A DNA stretch of 64,000 nucleotides. Source: Pseudescherichia vulneris NBRC 102420 (lineage in GTDB: Bacteria; Pseudomonadota; Gammaproteobacteria; Enterobacterales; Enterobacteriaceae). Shown one piece after another: positions 17,656 to 26,404 of this stretch (positions are counted from its first letter, which is position 1; each line of letters starts with the position of its first letter). The DNA lies in NCBI RefSeq assembly GCF_000759795.1, contig NZ_BBMZ01000015.1, forward strand, positions 62,001 to 126,000, written 5' to 3'. A program made the position numbers and the translations under genes. The notes beneath the pieces are model-generated. The model worked only from the letters and a program-made list of their open reading frames with translations. It made no database searches and had not been told where the DNA came from.

Positions 17656-17712
17656 CGGTACTCTTCTGGAAGCCGCCATTCTTAAGCTCAGGGGATAAAC
17701 ATGCGAGTTGCG

Positions 17713-18951
17713 TTACTTGCGCTTCCGGGCAGCATGCGTTCGATGCTTGCCTGGCTGACTGATATGTTCTGGCTGGCTAATCCCCCTTTTATTGTGAAAA
17801 GCCAGTCCTGCAAGTGGAACCATCAGAAACAGGACCCAGGGCAGGAGCAAGAAATTCATTTTCTCCCAGCCAAATGCGTTAAGAAGCTTCCCCGCGGCAA
17901 GTGAGCAGAGTAGTGTAAAAACAAAAATACTCATATCATTAATAGCCTGAGCAAATCCTTTTTCAGCTAACGAGAATGATGTCGCCAGAAGGCTAGTTCC
18001 GCCAATATAAAGAAAATTCCAGCCCAGCCCCACAAGAAAAAGTGCGCCTGCAAACTGGCTGAAGCCCGTACCCGATAATGCCAGCAGAATATACAGAACC
18101 AGCGTCCCTGCACCTGTCATCATCACTGTAATGATACCAAACCGTTCAATCAGTCGACCTGTAAAAAAGGAGGGTAAAAACATGCCCAGAACGTGGATCT
18201 GGATAACCGTGGCGCTCTGAGTTAGGGAGTAGTCATGATGTTTCATGGCCAGCGGGGTGGCCGTCATTGCCAGGACCATTATTCCAAATGCAGATGCTGC
18301 CGAGAAGAGCGCCACGGCATATGCCGGCTGGGTAATGACCTTTAGCCAGGGACGGGAAATGGACCCACTGGCCTCGTATTTTTCTGCTGCTGGCATCTGC
18401 AGGCGACTCAATAACGCCAGCCCTGACAGCGCAATAATTCCCATTAGCAGAAAAGAGCCCAGAAAAGGAACAGAAAACAGATGGCTCCCTGCATTTGCCA
18501 GTAAGGGCCCCATCAGGGCTGCCACGATCCCTCCGGCCATGACGAGTGAAATGGCGCGGGTACGATACGATTTTTTCGCCGCCTCGCCTGCAGCAAAGCG
18601 GTAAAACTGCGCAAAAGCCTGATAGATACCGACCATAAACGTGGCCACACACAACAGTGTGAAAGAATGGATGCTCAGGGCAATGACGGCAAGAATGCTG
18701 GCAACAATGCCCGCGCCCGCGCCGGTGCAGAACCCTTTCTTCCTGCCTGCCCGACTCATCCATATTGATGCAGGGAATGTTGCCAGGACAGTGCCCAGAC
18801 TGACAGCCGCAATCGGCAGGGTGACTAGTGCCGGTGTGGGAGCAAGCATCTCTCCTGCCAGTCCTCCGATGGTCATGACAAGAATAGAAACGGTCTGAAA
18901 AATGGCCTGGGAACCAGCCAGGATCCAGACCTGGCGAAACATTATTTGCAT
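17713..18951 (-). CDS. MFS transporter
   Basis: 412 residues with about twelve hydrophobic helices and the helix 2-3 loop pattern WMSRAGRKKG. N-terminal half: IFQTVSILVMTIGGL, ALVTLPIAAVSLGTVLATFPASI. C-terminal tail is polar (KHRTHAARKRK). Probably an exporter or uptake permease of unknown substrate. It is not CynX. It follows the GlxA regulator gene by 117 bp on the same strand, after an MBL hydrolase, so a three-gene group is plausible. Confidence 0.88.
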   Translation of the reverse strand: MQIMFRQVWILAGSQAIFQTVSILVMTIGGLAGEMLAPTPALVTLPIAAVSLGTVLATFPASIWMSRAGRKKGFCTGAGAGIVASILAVIALSIHSFTLLCVATFMVGIYQAFAQFYRFAAGEAAKKSYRTRAISLVMAGGIVAALMGPLLANAGSHLFSVPFLGSFLLMGIIALSGLALLSRLQMPAAEKYEASGSISRPWLKVITQPAYAVALFSAASAFGIMVLAMTATPLAMKHHDYSLTQSATVIQIHVLGMFLPSFFTGRLIERFGIITVMMTGAGTLVLYILLALSGTGFSQFAGALFLVGLGWNFLYIGGTSLLATSFSLAEKGFAQAINDMSIFVFTLLCSLAAGKLLNAFGWEKMNFLLLPWVLFLMVPLAGLAFHNKRGISQPEHISQPGKHRTHAARKRK

Positions 18952-19068
18952 AGGATTTAACCCGGTTAAGCATGCCCGTTTTGCTGTGACAGGCAGGATA
19001 AATGTGCAGACTCAACCGTGATTGCCAGCCGGGCCTAAAAATTGTGACAATTAACAAGCAAGTGGTAG

Positions 19069-20031
19069 TCAGAGCTGAGTACCAGGCCCTCTGAAAGCGC
19101 GCCGCCATTCGCTCGGGCTTACGCTAAACCGCGCTTTAAAACTCTGGCGGAAAGAAATAGGTGACTGAAATCCTGACATCGAGGAAACGACCTCAATGCT
19201 GTGATCGGTGGATTCAAGCAGCTCCTGGCTGCGCTGAAGGCGTTCGCTGTTGAGCCAGTCTCCGATCGTCATGCCGGTGGCGGCCTGAAAGTGTCGGGTA
19301 AGCGTCCGGCGGCTCATGCTGCAAAATTTCGCCAGTGAATCGATGTTATGCGGTCTCTCCAAATTCCTTCGCAAATAACCTGTCAGTTCATTTACAACGC
19401 TGTCGCGGGTGGTTTCCGGTACCGGACGTTCGATATACTGCGCCTGTCCACCTTCCCGGTAAGGTGGCATGACCATCCTGCGCGCTACTCTGTTGGCAAA
19501 TGCGCTGCCGTAATGCGCACGCACGATATTTAGACAACAGTCAATCCCTGCAGCTGTGCCAGCAGAGGTGATGAGCCGTTCATCATTGATGTATAGCGCA
19601 TTAGTATCCAGCCGGACTGTCGGGAAGCGTCCGGTAAAATCCCGCTCGTATTCCCAGTGTGTGGCTGCCCTTCGGTTATCAAGCAGGCCCGCGTAGGCCA
19701 GTACATAGGTGCCCAGACATAATCCCACAACCTCTGCACCCCGAACCCAGGCATCCTGCAGCGCTTTCAGCAGCGCGGGGGCTGGCTCTTCCTCCGGATG
19801 GCTCCAGAAAGGAACAATAATGATACTGGCGATCTCTAGTAGTTCGAGACCGTTTTCAACATGGATCTGCATCCCTGCATCGGACTGGACTATGCCGGGC
19901 GTTTCGGCACAGATCCTCAGGAAAAAACGGTCGGGTTCAGGTAAGGCCTGTCCGAAAATTATGCACGGCGCTGAAAAATGAAATGCACTGACGCCGGCAG
20001 TGGCAACAACAGCAACGACAGGTACGCTCAC
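19069..20031 (-). CDS. GlxA-family regulator (DJ-1/PfpI domain plus AraC HTH), first of three
   Basis: 320 residues from a GTG at 20031 (GGAG 8 bp upstream), chosen because the domain starts right after it (VPVVAVVATAGVSAFHF). DJ-1-like part to about residue 170, with the nucleophile-elbow-like GLCLGTYVLAYAGLL; the C-terminal 100 residues hold two HTH motifs (MSRRTLTRHFQAATG, SFRQSFKARFSVSPSEWRRAF). Members regulate amine, amino-acid or aldehyde metabolism. Located between the MBL hydrolase and MFS genes. Confidence 0.9.
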   Translation of the reverse strand: MSVPVVAVVATAGVSAFHFSAPCIIFGQALPEPDRFFLRICAETPGIVQSDAGMQIHVENGLELLEIASIIIVPFWSHPEEEPAPALLKALQDAWVRGAEVVGLCLGTYVLAYAGLLDNRRAATHWEYERDFTGRFPTVRLDTNALYINDERLITSAGTAAGIDCCLNIVRAHYGSAFANRVARRMVMPPYREGGQAQYIERPVPETTRDSVVNELTGYLRRNLERPHNIDSLAKFCSMSRRTLTRHFQAATGMTIGDWLNSERLQRSQELLESTDHSIEVVSSMSGFQSPISFRQSFKARFSVSPSEWRRAFRGPGTQL

Positions 20032-20071
20032 GTTATATCTCCGGTTCTGAATTATCTCGGCCTGATGATGT

Positions 20072-20100
20072 ACAGCACCCGGAAAACGCACGGGTGCTGT
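20072..20100 (-). terminator. hairpin after the MBL hydrolase
   Basis: ACAGCACCCG-N9-CGGGTGCTGT, a 10-bp perfect stem in the MBL-GlxA gap. No clear U tract, so it may be an attenuating or processing hairpin rather than a full terminator. Confidence 0.45.
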
Positions 20101-20143
20101 CTTAAGCCTACAGATTTTGTCACGCGCTTCCTGAGGCTGTTTC

Positions 20144-20920
20144 TCAGAAGGTCAGCGTTTCACCGTCTTCAGGAATACGCACACTCTGCTGGATCCCGTT
20201 CATCTGAACGAATTCATTGATTTCACTGCGTGTCAGCAGACAATGGTTGATGGCTTCCAGATGAGAGGCCACCACCACCGCGCCAGGGAGCGCCTGATGA
20301 GTGCGTAAGATATCTTCGGTTCCCATTATAATGGCTCCGTACCCATCTACCTGAGCGAAGCCGGCATTGATGACGACCACATCCGGAGTATAGGTTGCAA
20401 GGCTGTCAGCGTAAGATTTAACCCAGATGGTATCCCCGGCAATGTACAGTACCTTTTCATTTTCATGACTGAAAATCAGCCCACAGGCGTCACCAAGAAA
20501 TGCCGCCATCTCCGGATTAGCATAGGCTTCGTCACTCCCGTGCTGCCCGTCGGTCTTTATAATGGTGATATCGGCATAATTGTTTTCCACCTTTAGCACC
20601 CGTACATCAGTGAAACCCTGTCCACGAATGAGGGCGGCATCCGCCTCATGCTGTGAGAAAATGGTTTTGTCTTTTGGAATGAGTTGCTGTGCAGCCTCAT
20701 CCCAGTGATCCAGATGGGTATGCGTGACGATGACTGCATCCACATTCAGCAACTCATCAACAGATACGGGGAGCTCAACCCGGGGATTGCGTAGATGCGA
20801 GCAAGCCGTTCCGGGGAAACCAGGCCACGCTTCTTTTTTCGCCAGAATAGGATCGATAAGGAAACGTTTACCTGCATACTCCAGGACGAGAGTGGCATTG
20901 CGAATTTGAGTTAATTTCAT
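20144..20920 (-). CDS. metallo-beta-lactamase fold hydrolase
   Basis: 258 residues. The metal motif is THTHLDHWD (His67, His69, Asp71, His72); further ligands are likely in GQHGSDEAY, AGDTIW and SHLEAINHC. The pattern is that of the UlaG-like branch (Zn-dependent hydrolases of sugar lactones and other small molecules). Substrate unknown. Upstream is an inverted repeat at 20965-20985. Probably the first gene of the MBL-GlxA-MFS group. Confidence 0.85.
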   Translation of the reverse strand: MKLTQIRNATLVLEYAGKRFLIDPILAKKEAWPGFPGTACSHLRNPRVELPVSVDELLNVDAVIVTHTHLDHWDEAAQQLIPKDKTIFSQHEADAALIRGQGFTDVRVLKVENNYADITIIKTDGQHGSDEAYANPEMAAFLGDACGLIFSHENEKVLYIAGDTIWVKSYADSLATYTPDVVVINAGFAQVDGYGAIIMGTEDILRTHQALPGAVVVASHLEAINHCLLTRSEINEFVQMNGIQQSVRIPEDGETLTF

Positions 20921-20964
20921 TGTTCTTCCGGTTAAATTGATTTCTCAGCAGGCTCTGGTGCCCT

Positions 20965-20985
20965 GTCAGGTATATATTTCCTGAC
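20965..20985. promoter_or_regulatory. inverted repeat before the MBL hydrolase
   Basis: GTCAGG-N9-CCTGAC, nested in a wider CAGCAG...CTGCTG symmetry (20947-20990), 45 bp before the start. Candidate operator. Confidence 0.5.
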
Positions 20986-21331
20986 TGCTGGTTAGGGCCC
21001 AGTATAGGGAGGGCTAAAGAACAACGTGAGAGACCCTTCAGCCAATAAACAATGGAATCGGGTCAACTATGCTTTATAACGTCCTCATCACAACCTGCGC
21101 CTGCCAGAAGATAAAAGCCGAAATAGCTTTAACCCAGGATAATGACTATGGCAAAGCCGGACCGGGGCAAGTTTCAGTTGCCTACGATGGGGAAGATGAA
21201 ATCAAACAAGGCCTGGTATTATGCCGAACATCAGAAGCAAGGGCTGAATAAAACAGAGGAGCCTTCCTTATTAACTTGAAGGCCCCTCCGGATTTAGTCT
21301 AGATAGTGTTTTATTCGCCTGGATAGGTATT
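20986..21331. other. intergenic region between MBL hydrolase and GH3 gene ends
   Basis: Contains a possible small frame (21142-21279) and near its end an imperfect hairpin (about 21258-21290, GGAG-CCTTC/GAAGG-CCCTCC) that could end transcripts from either side. Nothing else recognisable. Confidence 0.4.
21142..21279 (+). CDS. unrecognised small ORF
   Basis: 45 residues starting MTMAKPDRGKFQLPTM, with a modest RBS (CCAGGAT) 5 bp before the ATG; basic and Lys-rich, no membrane segment. An overlapping frame from 21069 (60 residues) is an equal rival. Not recognised; may be chance. Confidence 0.2.
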   Translation: MTMAKPDRGKFQLPTMGKMKSNKAWYYAEHQKQGLNKTEEPSLLT

Positions 21332-23305
21332 TCAACGTGAAAGCCCGAAGCCTAATGCATACAGAGGCGCTTTCAAATCATTCGGCACAGACGGATCTTG
21401 TTTGAGTACGGCATCTGTTGATGCAGGCAAGGCAAAAGGCAGGCGGCCTGAATAAGGTGCATCAGATGTCAGGCGTGAAAAAAGCACGCCATCACTCAGA
21501 CCAAAGTTAGCAATAAATGCCTGCGTTTTATCAGTTACATTTGTCAGTATGGCGGGTCTTTCCATATACATCGTCATCACCACCGGCACTTTATGTGAGA
21601 CCTTGTTAAGGATCTTCATGACTTCGCTGTCCGCTTTATACTCTAGCGAACCTTCATGATGGCGACGCCCGAAAAAGTAATTGTAATGAGGCTGTTCATA
21701 AGGCGCAGATGCGCGCAATACTGCAACATCTGCATCTTCAGGGTGATCAACCACGATCAGCCCTGCCTTCTTTGCCTCTGTGGCTTCGGCGCCATAAAGC
21801 CAGACACGGGTTCCCGGTTTGAGAGGAAGGATATGCTTGTTCTGCAAGAGAACCAGGGAGTGCATCTGCGCCAGGTTGGCTTCTTTCTGCGTTTCCTCAC
21901 GACCCACAATCTTCTCAGCATTCCCGGCATCCACATAAGGCTGCTCGAACAGGCCTAGCTCGAGTTTTTGGATCAGGATACGTTTAGCAGACTCGTTGAT
22001 GCGACTTTCTGTAACAAGGCCTTTTCCAACGGCCCCGGTAATGATATCTGAATCTGTGACGCCGCCAAACTGATCGATACCCGCATGTATAGCCTTAACA
22101 AACCGCTGCTCTTTCGTTAACGACTCCACACCCCAGGGCATGCCGCCGGTTACAGGCTTTTTACCCTCTGGAGCGCCATTAAGACATTCGTTATCGCAGT
22201 CGTTAGTAATTAGCCAGTCACTGATGATAACGCCCTTAAAGTTATACTCGCCTCTCAACAAATCAGTTAAAAGAAAATGGCTGTAGCCGGCGGCTACCGG
22301 TTCAGGTGATTTACCCTTCCAGTCCACGCCTTTCAACACCGAATAGGTGGGCATAACGGCTGCCACCTGAGATTCAAAGGCGCCTTTAAAAGGAACGATA
22401 TGCTGTTCAAGATTATTCGTTTTGAAAACGACATTTTTGCCATACGCATTATGACCATCCAGACCGTTTTCAGCAGCGCCATAACCCACCCAGTGTTTGA
22501 CCACGGCTGCCACGCCGTGCGGGTTTAGTCCCTGACTGCCGTTCTGCATGCCGGTGATATAGCCTCGTACCAGTTTTTTTGCCAGCTCAGGATCTTCGCC
22601 AAAAGTTCCGCTGATGCGAGCCCAGCGCGGCTCAGTAGCGATATCTGCCTGTGGAGAGAGGGCTTCGGTGATCCCTACCGCACGGTATTCCTGACCAATT
22701 CTGCTGGCAAACTGTCTGGCAAGGCTTTCGCTTCCGGCTGCGCCAATCCCGACAGGTTCAGGCCACTGGCTGAATTTACCGGCGGGATTACTGATACCGG
22801 CAAGCGCCTGGTAAGAATTTCGCGGGTCGGTACTGACAGTCACCGGAATACCCAGGCGGGCGCTTTCAGCAATTTCTTGTAAGTGGTTGTTCTGTTCGGC
22901 AAGGCGGCGGGGCTCCTGACCACCAAGACGCGTAAGGATGCTATTGATATGCGCATCAACAATCATTTTCCTGGCGGCATTCAGGTCGTATACATCGCCA
23001 TTGCCAAAATTGTTTCCGCTTACTGGCCCCGTACCATGCATCATTAGTCCCGCTTTTTCCTTAAGCGTCATTTGCCGTAGTAAATCCTCGGCTCGTTGCG
23101 CAGCAGACAAACGCCAGTCTTCATACTGATTAAGCTTTCCATCACGATTAAGATCTTTAAACTGATAGCCATCCTGTGACAAAAGCGGGGCGCTCGTATG
23201 ACCGAGTTGAGGCTGAAGGGTGTCTTTAGCATTAGCTGTTAATGCCAGTGGTGCGCATAACATAGCTAATAATTTATATCTGACGAAAAATTTGTCGTTT
23301 TGCAT
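21332..23305 (-). CDS. secreted glycoside hydrolase family 3 beta-glucosidase-like enzyme
   Basis: 657 residues from the ATG at 23305; an upstream TTG in frame is less likely. A signal peptide ends near LTANA (residue 26). An EF-hand-like loop DLNRDGKLNQYE lies at about 51-62. The GH3 barrel follows, with KHWVGYG (270-276) and the nucleophile Asp363 in VIISDW; the second alpha/beta domain starts near 460. Expected to release glucose or other sugars from beta-glycosides in the periplasm. Related to but shorter than BglX (765 residues). A CRP-like site and a large hairpin lie upstream. No transporter gene is next to it. Confidence 0.88.
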   Translation of the reverse strand: MQNDKFFVRYKLLAMLCAPLALTANAKDTLQPQLGHTSAPLLSQDGYQFKDLNRDGKLNQYEDWRLSAAQRAEDLLRQMTLKEKAGLMMHGTGPVSGNNFGNGDVYDLNAARKMIVDAHINSILTRLGGQEPRRLAEQNNHLQEIAESARLGIPVTVSTDPRNSYQALAGISNPAGKFSQWPEPVGIGAAGSESLARQFASRIGQEYRAVGITEALSPQADIATEPRWARISGTFGEDPELAKKLVRGYITGMQNGSQGLNPHGVAAVVKHWVGYGAAENGLDGHNAYGKNVVFKTNNLEQHIVPFKGAFESQVAAVMPTYSVLKGVDWKGKSPEPVAAGYSHFLLTDLLRGEYNFKGVIISDWLITNDCDNECLNGAPEGKKPVTGGMPWGVESLTKEQRFVKAIHAGIDQFGGVTDSDIITGAVGKGLVTESRINESAKRILIQKLELGLFEQPYVDAGNAEKIVGREETQKEANLAQMHSLVLLQNKHILPLKPGTRVWLYGAEATEAKKAGLIVVDHPEDADVAVLRASAPYEQPHYNYFFGRRHHEGSLEYKADSEVMKILNKVSHKVPVVMTMYMERPAILTNVTDKTQAFIANFGLSDGVLFSRLTSDAPYSGRLPFALPASTDAVLKQDPSVPNDLKAPLYALGFGLSR

Positions 23306-23346
23306 ATACCTTTTACACCCTGAACTCAAAAATTAAATAATAATGA

Positions 23347-23381
23347 CCTTTCGGTTGTGGCTATTACCACCCACCGAAAGG
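23347..23381. promoter_or_regulatory. 35-bp inverted repeat upstream of the GH3 gene
   Basis: CCTTTCGGT (23347-23355) pairs with ACCGAAAGG (23373-23381), and inside it GTGG pairs with CCAC. It sits 42-76 bp before the GH3 start with no U tract after it, so an operator is more likely than a terminator. Confidence 0.55.
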
Positions 23382-23425
23382 ATTCTGCGTTTATTTCGAG
23401 TAATGAAACAATTCGTAAAATGCCG

Positions 23426-23447
23426 GTTTGTGATTGCAGTCACCTTT
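23426..23447. promoter_or_regulatory. CRP-like site
   Basis: TGTGA-TTGCAG-TCACC (23429-23444) matches the CRP consensus in nine of ten core bases. It lies about 124 bp upstream of the GH3 gene; catabolite control of a sugar hydrolase would make sense. Confidence 0.6.
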
Positions 23448-23946
23448 TTGCAAATTGTGATAACAATATCGGCCCGATATTAACGAGATCTGGCCCGTTA
23501 TGTTTGGCGTGTTTTTATTATTCACGTAATTTTAACCATTTAATACCATGGCGAAAGCAGGGGTGCTCGTGTCCCGAAAGAATATAAAAAATAAAGACCA
23601 CATTCAGGACGCGTAAATTGCAGTCATTTTAGATACCCGGCATTTTGCTGAAATAATCACGCTCTTTAACAGCAATCTAAAAGACACCATGCAAAACGAA
23701 CCGGCCTTTTCCAGTGGGGGCGAATTTTTAAACCCTGAAGTACCGGGTGGCGTCGAGGCAGAAGTAAATCGGTCTGTAGCCGTCTACCAGAGAAAGCAGC
23801 CGTATAACGTGACGATTAGTCAGAGGGTAAAGGGATGCTGAGTGAAGGGGGAGGCCTAAACCTGATCCATGTGAAAGGTCCTGATAGCAATTCCTTTACA
23901 AATTGCCGCTTGCCCAAATACGAGTCGCTCTCTATCCTCATTGCCC
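23448..23946. other. GH3-scs intergenic region
   Basis: About 500 bp of low-G+C spacer becoming mixed toward the scs genes. Holds one unrecognised small ORF (23689-23841). The scs promoter must lie here but I could not place it. Confidence 0.4.
23689..23841 (+). CDS. unrecognised small ORF or gene fragment
   Basis: 50 residues beginning MQNEPAFSSGGEFLNPEV with no convincing RBS and no hydrophobic segment. The amino-acid composition looks protein-like (GGVEAEVNRSVAVYQRKQPY) and may be a fragment of a larger lost gene. Family not recognised. Confidence 0.25.
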   Translation: MQNEPAFSSGGEFLNPEVPGGVEAEVNRSVAVYQRKQPYNVTISQRVKGC

Positions 23947-24336
23947 ATGAGCCTCCTGACGTGTCCGACTCAACAAAAAAACAGGCAACTAAAAGCCGTA
24001 GCGCTTTTGGTGGTTGCCTGCTTTGTCATGTTGATTTGTCTGGCGCAGCGGGCCAGCGTATTGCATCACATGCAGATTAAAGCAGCCACCCTTACCCTGT
24101 TAGCCGATAACAATACTCAGGAACGTGCGCCGGCAACATTGTCACCTTGTGAACTCAGCGCCCATTCGTTGCTTGCTGCACAGCCCCTTCACTTTGATAC
24201 CATTCTTCTTTTGCCCGGTCTGCTTGTTCTTGTGTTAGCAGTAATCGTAAAAATCAGCGTACTGCCGTTACCGGTCACTCTTTTTCGTCCCCCCTTACTT
24301 CGAATACATCTCAAGAACTGCGTTTTCCGTGAATGA
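23947..24336 (+). CDS. scsA: ScsA-like membrane protein (suppressor of copper sensitivity A)
   Basis: 129 residues from the ATG at 23947; a TTG two codons earlier is also possible and neither has a strong RBS. An N-terminal helix (AVALLVVACFVMLICLA) is followed by RASVLHH, a soluble middle with one Cys, and a second hydrophobic part (FDTILLLPGLLVLVLAVIV), ending RIHLKNCVFRE. Size, topology and place directly before scsB fit ScsA; sequence recognition is moderate. Role in the Scs system is not well defined. Confidence 0.55.
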   Translation: MSLLTCPTQQKNRQLKAVALLVVACFVMLICLAQRASVLHHMQIKAATLTLLADNNTQERAPATLSPCELSAHSLLAAQPLHFDTILLLPGLLVLVLAVIVKISVLPLPVTLFRPPLLRIHLKNCVFRE

Positions 24337-24382
24337 CTGAACAGGAAGCACCCGTCCTGTCAATTTTTCACGGAGAAAATAT

Positions 24383-26404
24383 ATGAAAACGCTTCTAAGG
24401 GGCCTGTGGCTCCTGTTATTCAGCCTGTCTGCGGCTTCTGCTGCGATACCGGGCTGGTCGTTGAAGCCTGAAAACTCACATGCTCAGGTTCACGTCTATA
24501 ACGATGTGCCAGCAGAGGGCAAAGTTCGCCTGCTGCTGGATGTCATTCCCAATGAGGGCTGGAAAACTTACTGGAGGACCCCCGGCGACGGCGGGTTCAG
24601 ACCTGTAATTGAGTGGGATCCCCAGGTTAAAACACAGTGGCGTTGGCCCCGGCCTATCCGGTTCGATTCTGCCGGGTTCAGCTCAGTAGGCTATAACCAG
24701 CGAGTCGTGTTTCCACTGGAAATCACAACCAGCGAGACGCAGCAGTTACATGGAAAGCTGACGCTTTCTTTGTGTAGCAATCTTTGTGTAGTAAATACCT
24801 TCCCGCTTGATATTGACTTGTCGGCCGGAGCCTCACCCGATTTTGCCGATGCATGGGAAAATGCAATGGCGGCCGTTCCCCCGGAAAGCGGTAATATGAC
24901 TGTCAGCTCTGTTACAACTGATGGGGATATGCTTACGGTTAAGGTAACCTCAGCGGACGGCTGGTTACAGCCAGATGTATTTACTGACAACCCGACGGGT
25001 ACTAATTTGTCGCCGCCGCAGATTGAATTCGCCGGTGACACGCTGACGGCACGGTTCAGCGTTAGTGATGATGAGGGTAAACCGCTGGACGCATCCCGTT
25101 TGCAGCCGCTCTCCCTGGTAGTAAGCAATGGTGCGCAGAGCCAGCAACTTACTGCGGGTATCCGTGTCTCCACAACCCTATGGCAGATAATGGCCGTGGC
25201 ATTGGCAGGTGGTCTTATTCTCAATCTGATGCCCTGCGTTCTGCCTGTTCTTGGGATAAAACTTGCTTCGCTGATGACGCTGGCACAGAGCAGTCGGCGT
25301 GAGACACGTCTTCGTTTTCTGGCAACGGCAGCCGGGATAATTTTCTCTTTCCTCGTACTGGCAGCGGTAATTACCGGCCTGCGTCTTTCCGGCGCTTGGA
25401 TCGGCTGGGGTTTTCAATTCCAGAGTCCGTGGTTTATTGCCACCATGGTCGTAGTGACATGGCTCTTCTGTTTCAGTCTTGCGGGTCTCATTGAATTGCG
25501 CCTGCCTTCAGGTTTAACCACACGGCTTGCTACCGCTGGAGGGAATGGCATCGGAGGAAGTTTTCTTGAAGGGGCCTTTGCGACGCTTCTGGCCACGCCC
25601 TGTACCGCACCTTTCCTTGGCACTGCGTTGACATTTGCGCTAGCGGCACCCTTGCATCAACTATGGCTCATCTTTTTTGTTCTCGGTCTGGGAATGAGCC
25701 TTCCCTGGCTGGTTATCAGCATGGTCCCTGGTGTGGCTCGCTGGTTGCCCAGGCCCGGACCATGGATGGGAAAATTGCGCCTTGTGTTGGTCCTCCTGAT
25801 GCTGGGATCCTGTCTCTGGCTCATGTCGCTACTCGTAAAAGAGTGGGGGGCACGCTATGTGCTTATCGGCGGAGGAATCATGGTAGCCTTTTTCCTTTAC
25901 CGATGCGCCGTGTCCATGCCCCAGCACAAAGAAAATCTGCGGACCCTGGTTTTTGGCGTGCTGTTTGGTGCGGGATTGTATGCCTTCCTGGCGCCTCATC
26001 CACAAACTGAGAAAAGTTCTCTCCTTAACTGGCAGCCTCTTAGCCAGACGGCACTTAATGAGGCGCTGGAAGCCAAAAAGAGTGTGCTTGTAGACATTAC
26101 CGCTGACTGGTGCCTGAACTGTCGGGTTAATGAGGTGCTGGTACTTCATCGCCCTGAGGTGGTTGCTGCGTTAAACCGAGATGACATTGTGTTATTGCAG
26201 GGAAACTGGAGCAAGCCGTCCGCTGAAATAGAGCAATTCTTGAGCCGCTACGGTGCCAGTGGTATTCCGTTTAACGCCATTTTTGGCCCTTCAACACCAC
26301 AAGGGCATGTCCTCCCTTCACTTCTAAGCAAAGATGAGCTGCTGTCCGTACTGGCAAAGGCGAATTCGGCGAGTTCACCTGATTTTATTAAGGAAAAAGA
26401 ATGA
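24383..26404 (+). CDS. scsB: ScsB, DsbD-like transmembrane thiol reductase
   Basis: 673 residues. Signal peptide (about 1-21, LSAASA), a periplasmic alpha domain with CSNLC near residue 130, a membrane beta domain with the two redox cysteines in LMPCVLPVLG (about 283) and LATPCTAPFLG (about 404), and a C-terminal thioredoxin domain with CLNC near 576. All three Cys pairs are present, so electrons can pass from cytosolic thioredoxin to the periplasm. The stop overlaps the start of dsbG (ATGA), which argues that DsbG is a direct client. RBS GGAGAAAA. Confidence 0.88.
   Translation: MKTLLRGLWLLLFSLSAASAAIPGWSLKPENSHAQVHVYNDVPAEGKVRLLLDVIPNEGWKTYWRTPGDGGFRPVIEWDPQVKTQWRWPRPIRFDSAGFSSVGYNQRVVFPLEITTSETQQLHGKLTLSLCSNLCVVNTFPLDIDLSAGASPDFADAWENAMAAVPPESGNMTVSSVTTDGDMLTVKVTSADGWLQPDVFTDNPTGTNLSPPQIEFAGDTLTARFSVSDDEGKPLDASRLQPLSLVVSNGAQSQQLTAGIRVSTTLWQIMAVALAGGLILNLMPCVLPVLGIKLASLMTLAQSSRRETRLRFLATAAGIIFSFLVLAAVITGLRLSGAWIGWGFQFQSPWFIATMVVVTWLFCFSLAGLIELRLPSGLTTRLATAGGNGIGGSFLEGAFATLLATPCTAPFLGTALTFALAAPLHQLWLIFFVLGLGMSLPWLVISMVPGVARWLPRPGPWMGKLRLVLVLLMLGSCLWLMSLLVKEWGARYVLIGGGIMVAFFLYRCAVSMPQHKENLRTLVFGVLFGAGLYAFLAPHPQTEKSSLLNWQPLSQTALNEALEAKKSVLVDITADWCLNCRVNEVLVLHRPEVVAALNRDDIVLLQGNWSKPSAEIEQFLSRYGASGIPFNAIFGPSTPQGHVLPSLLSKDELLSVLAKANSASSPDFIKEKE

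Noticed and set aside
17713-18951. Identification of the MFS gene as the missing cynX
   Set aside because: It is 6 kb from cynS, on the opposite strand, beside a GlxA regulator, and does not show CynX sequence patterns.
23357-23587. 76-codon frame upstream of the GH3 gene
   Set aside because: Lies over the inverted repeat and CRP-like site, Cys-rich without pattern, no RBS.
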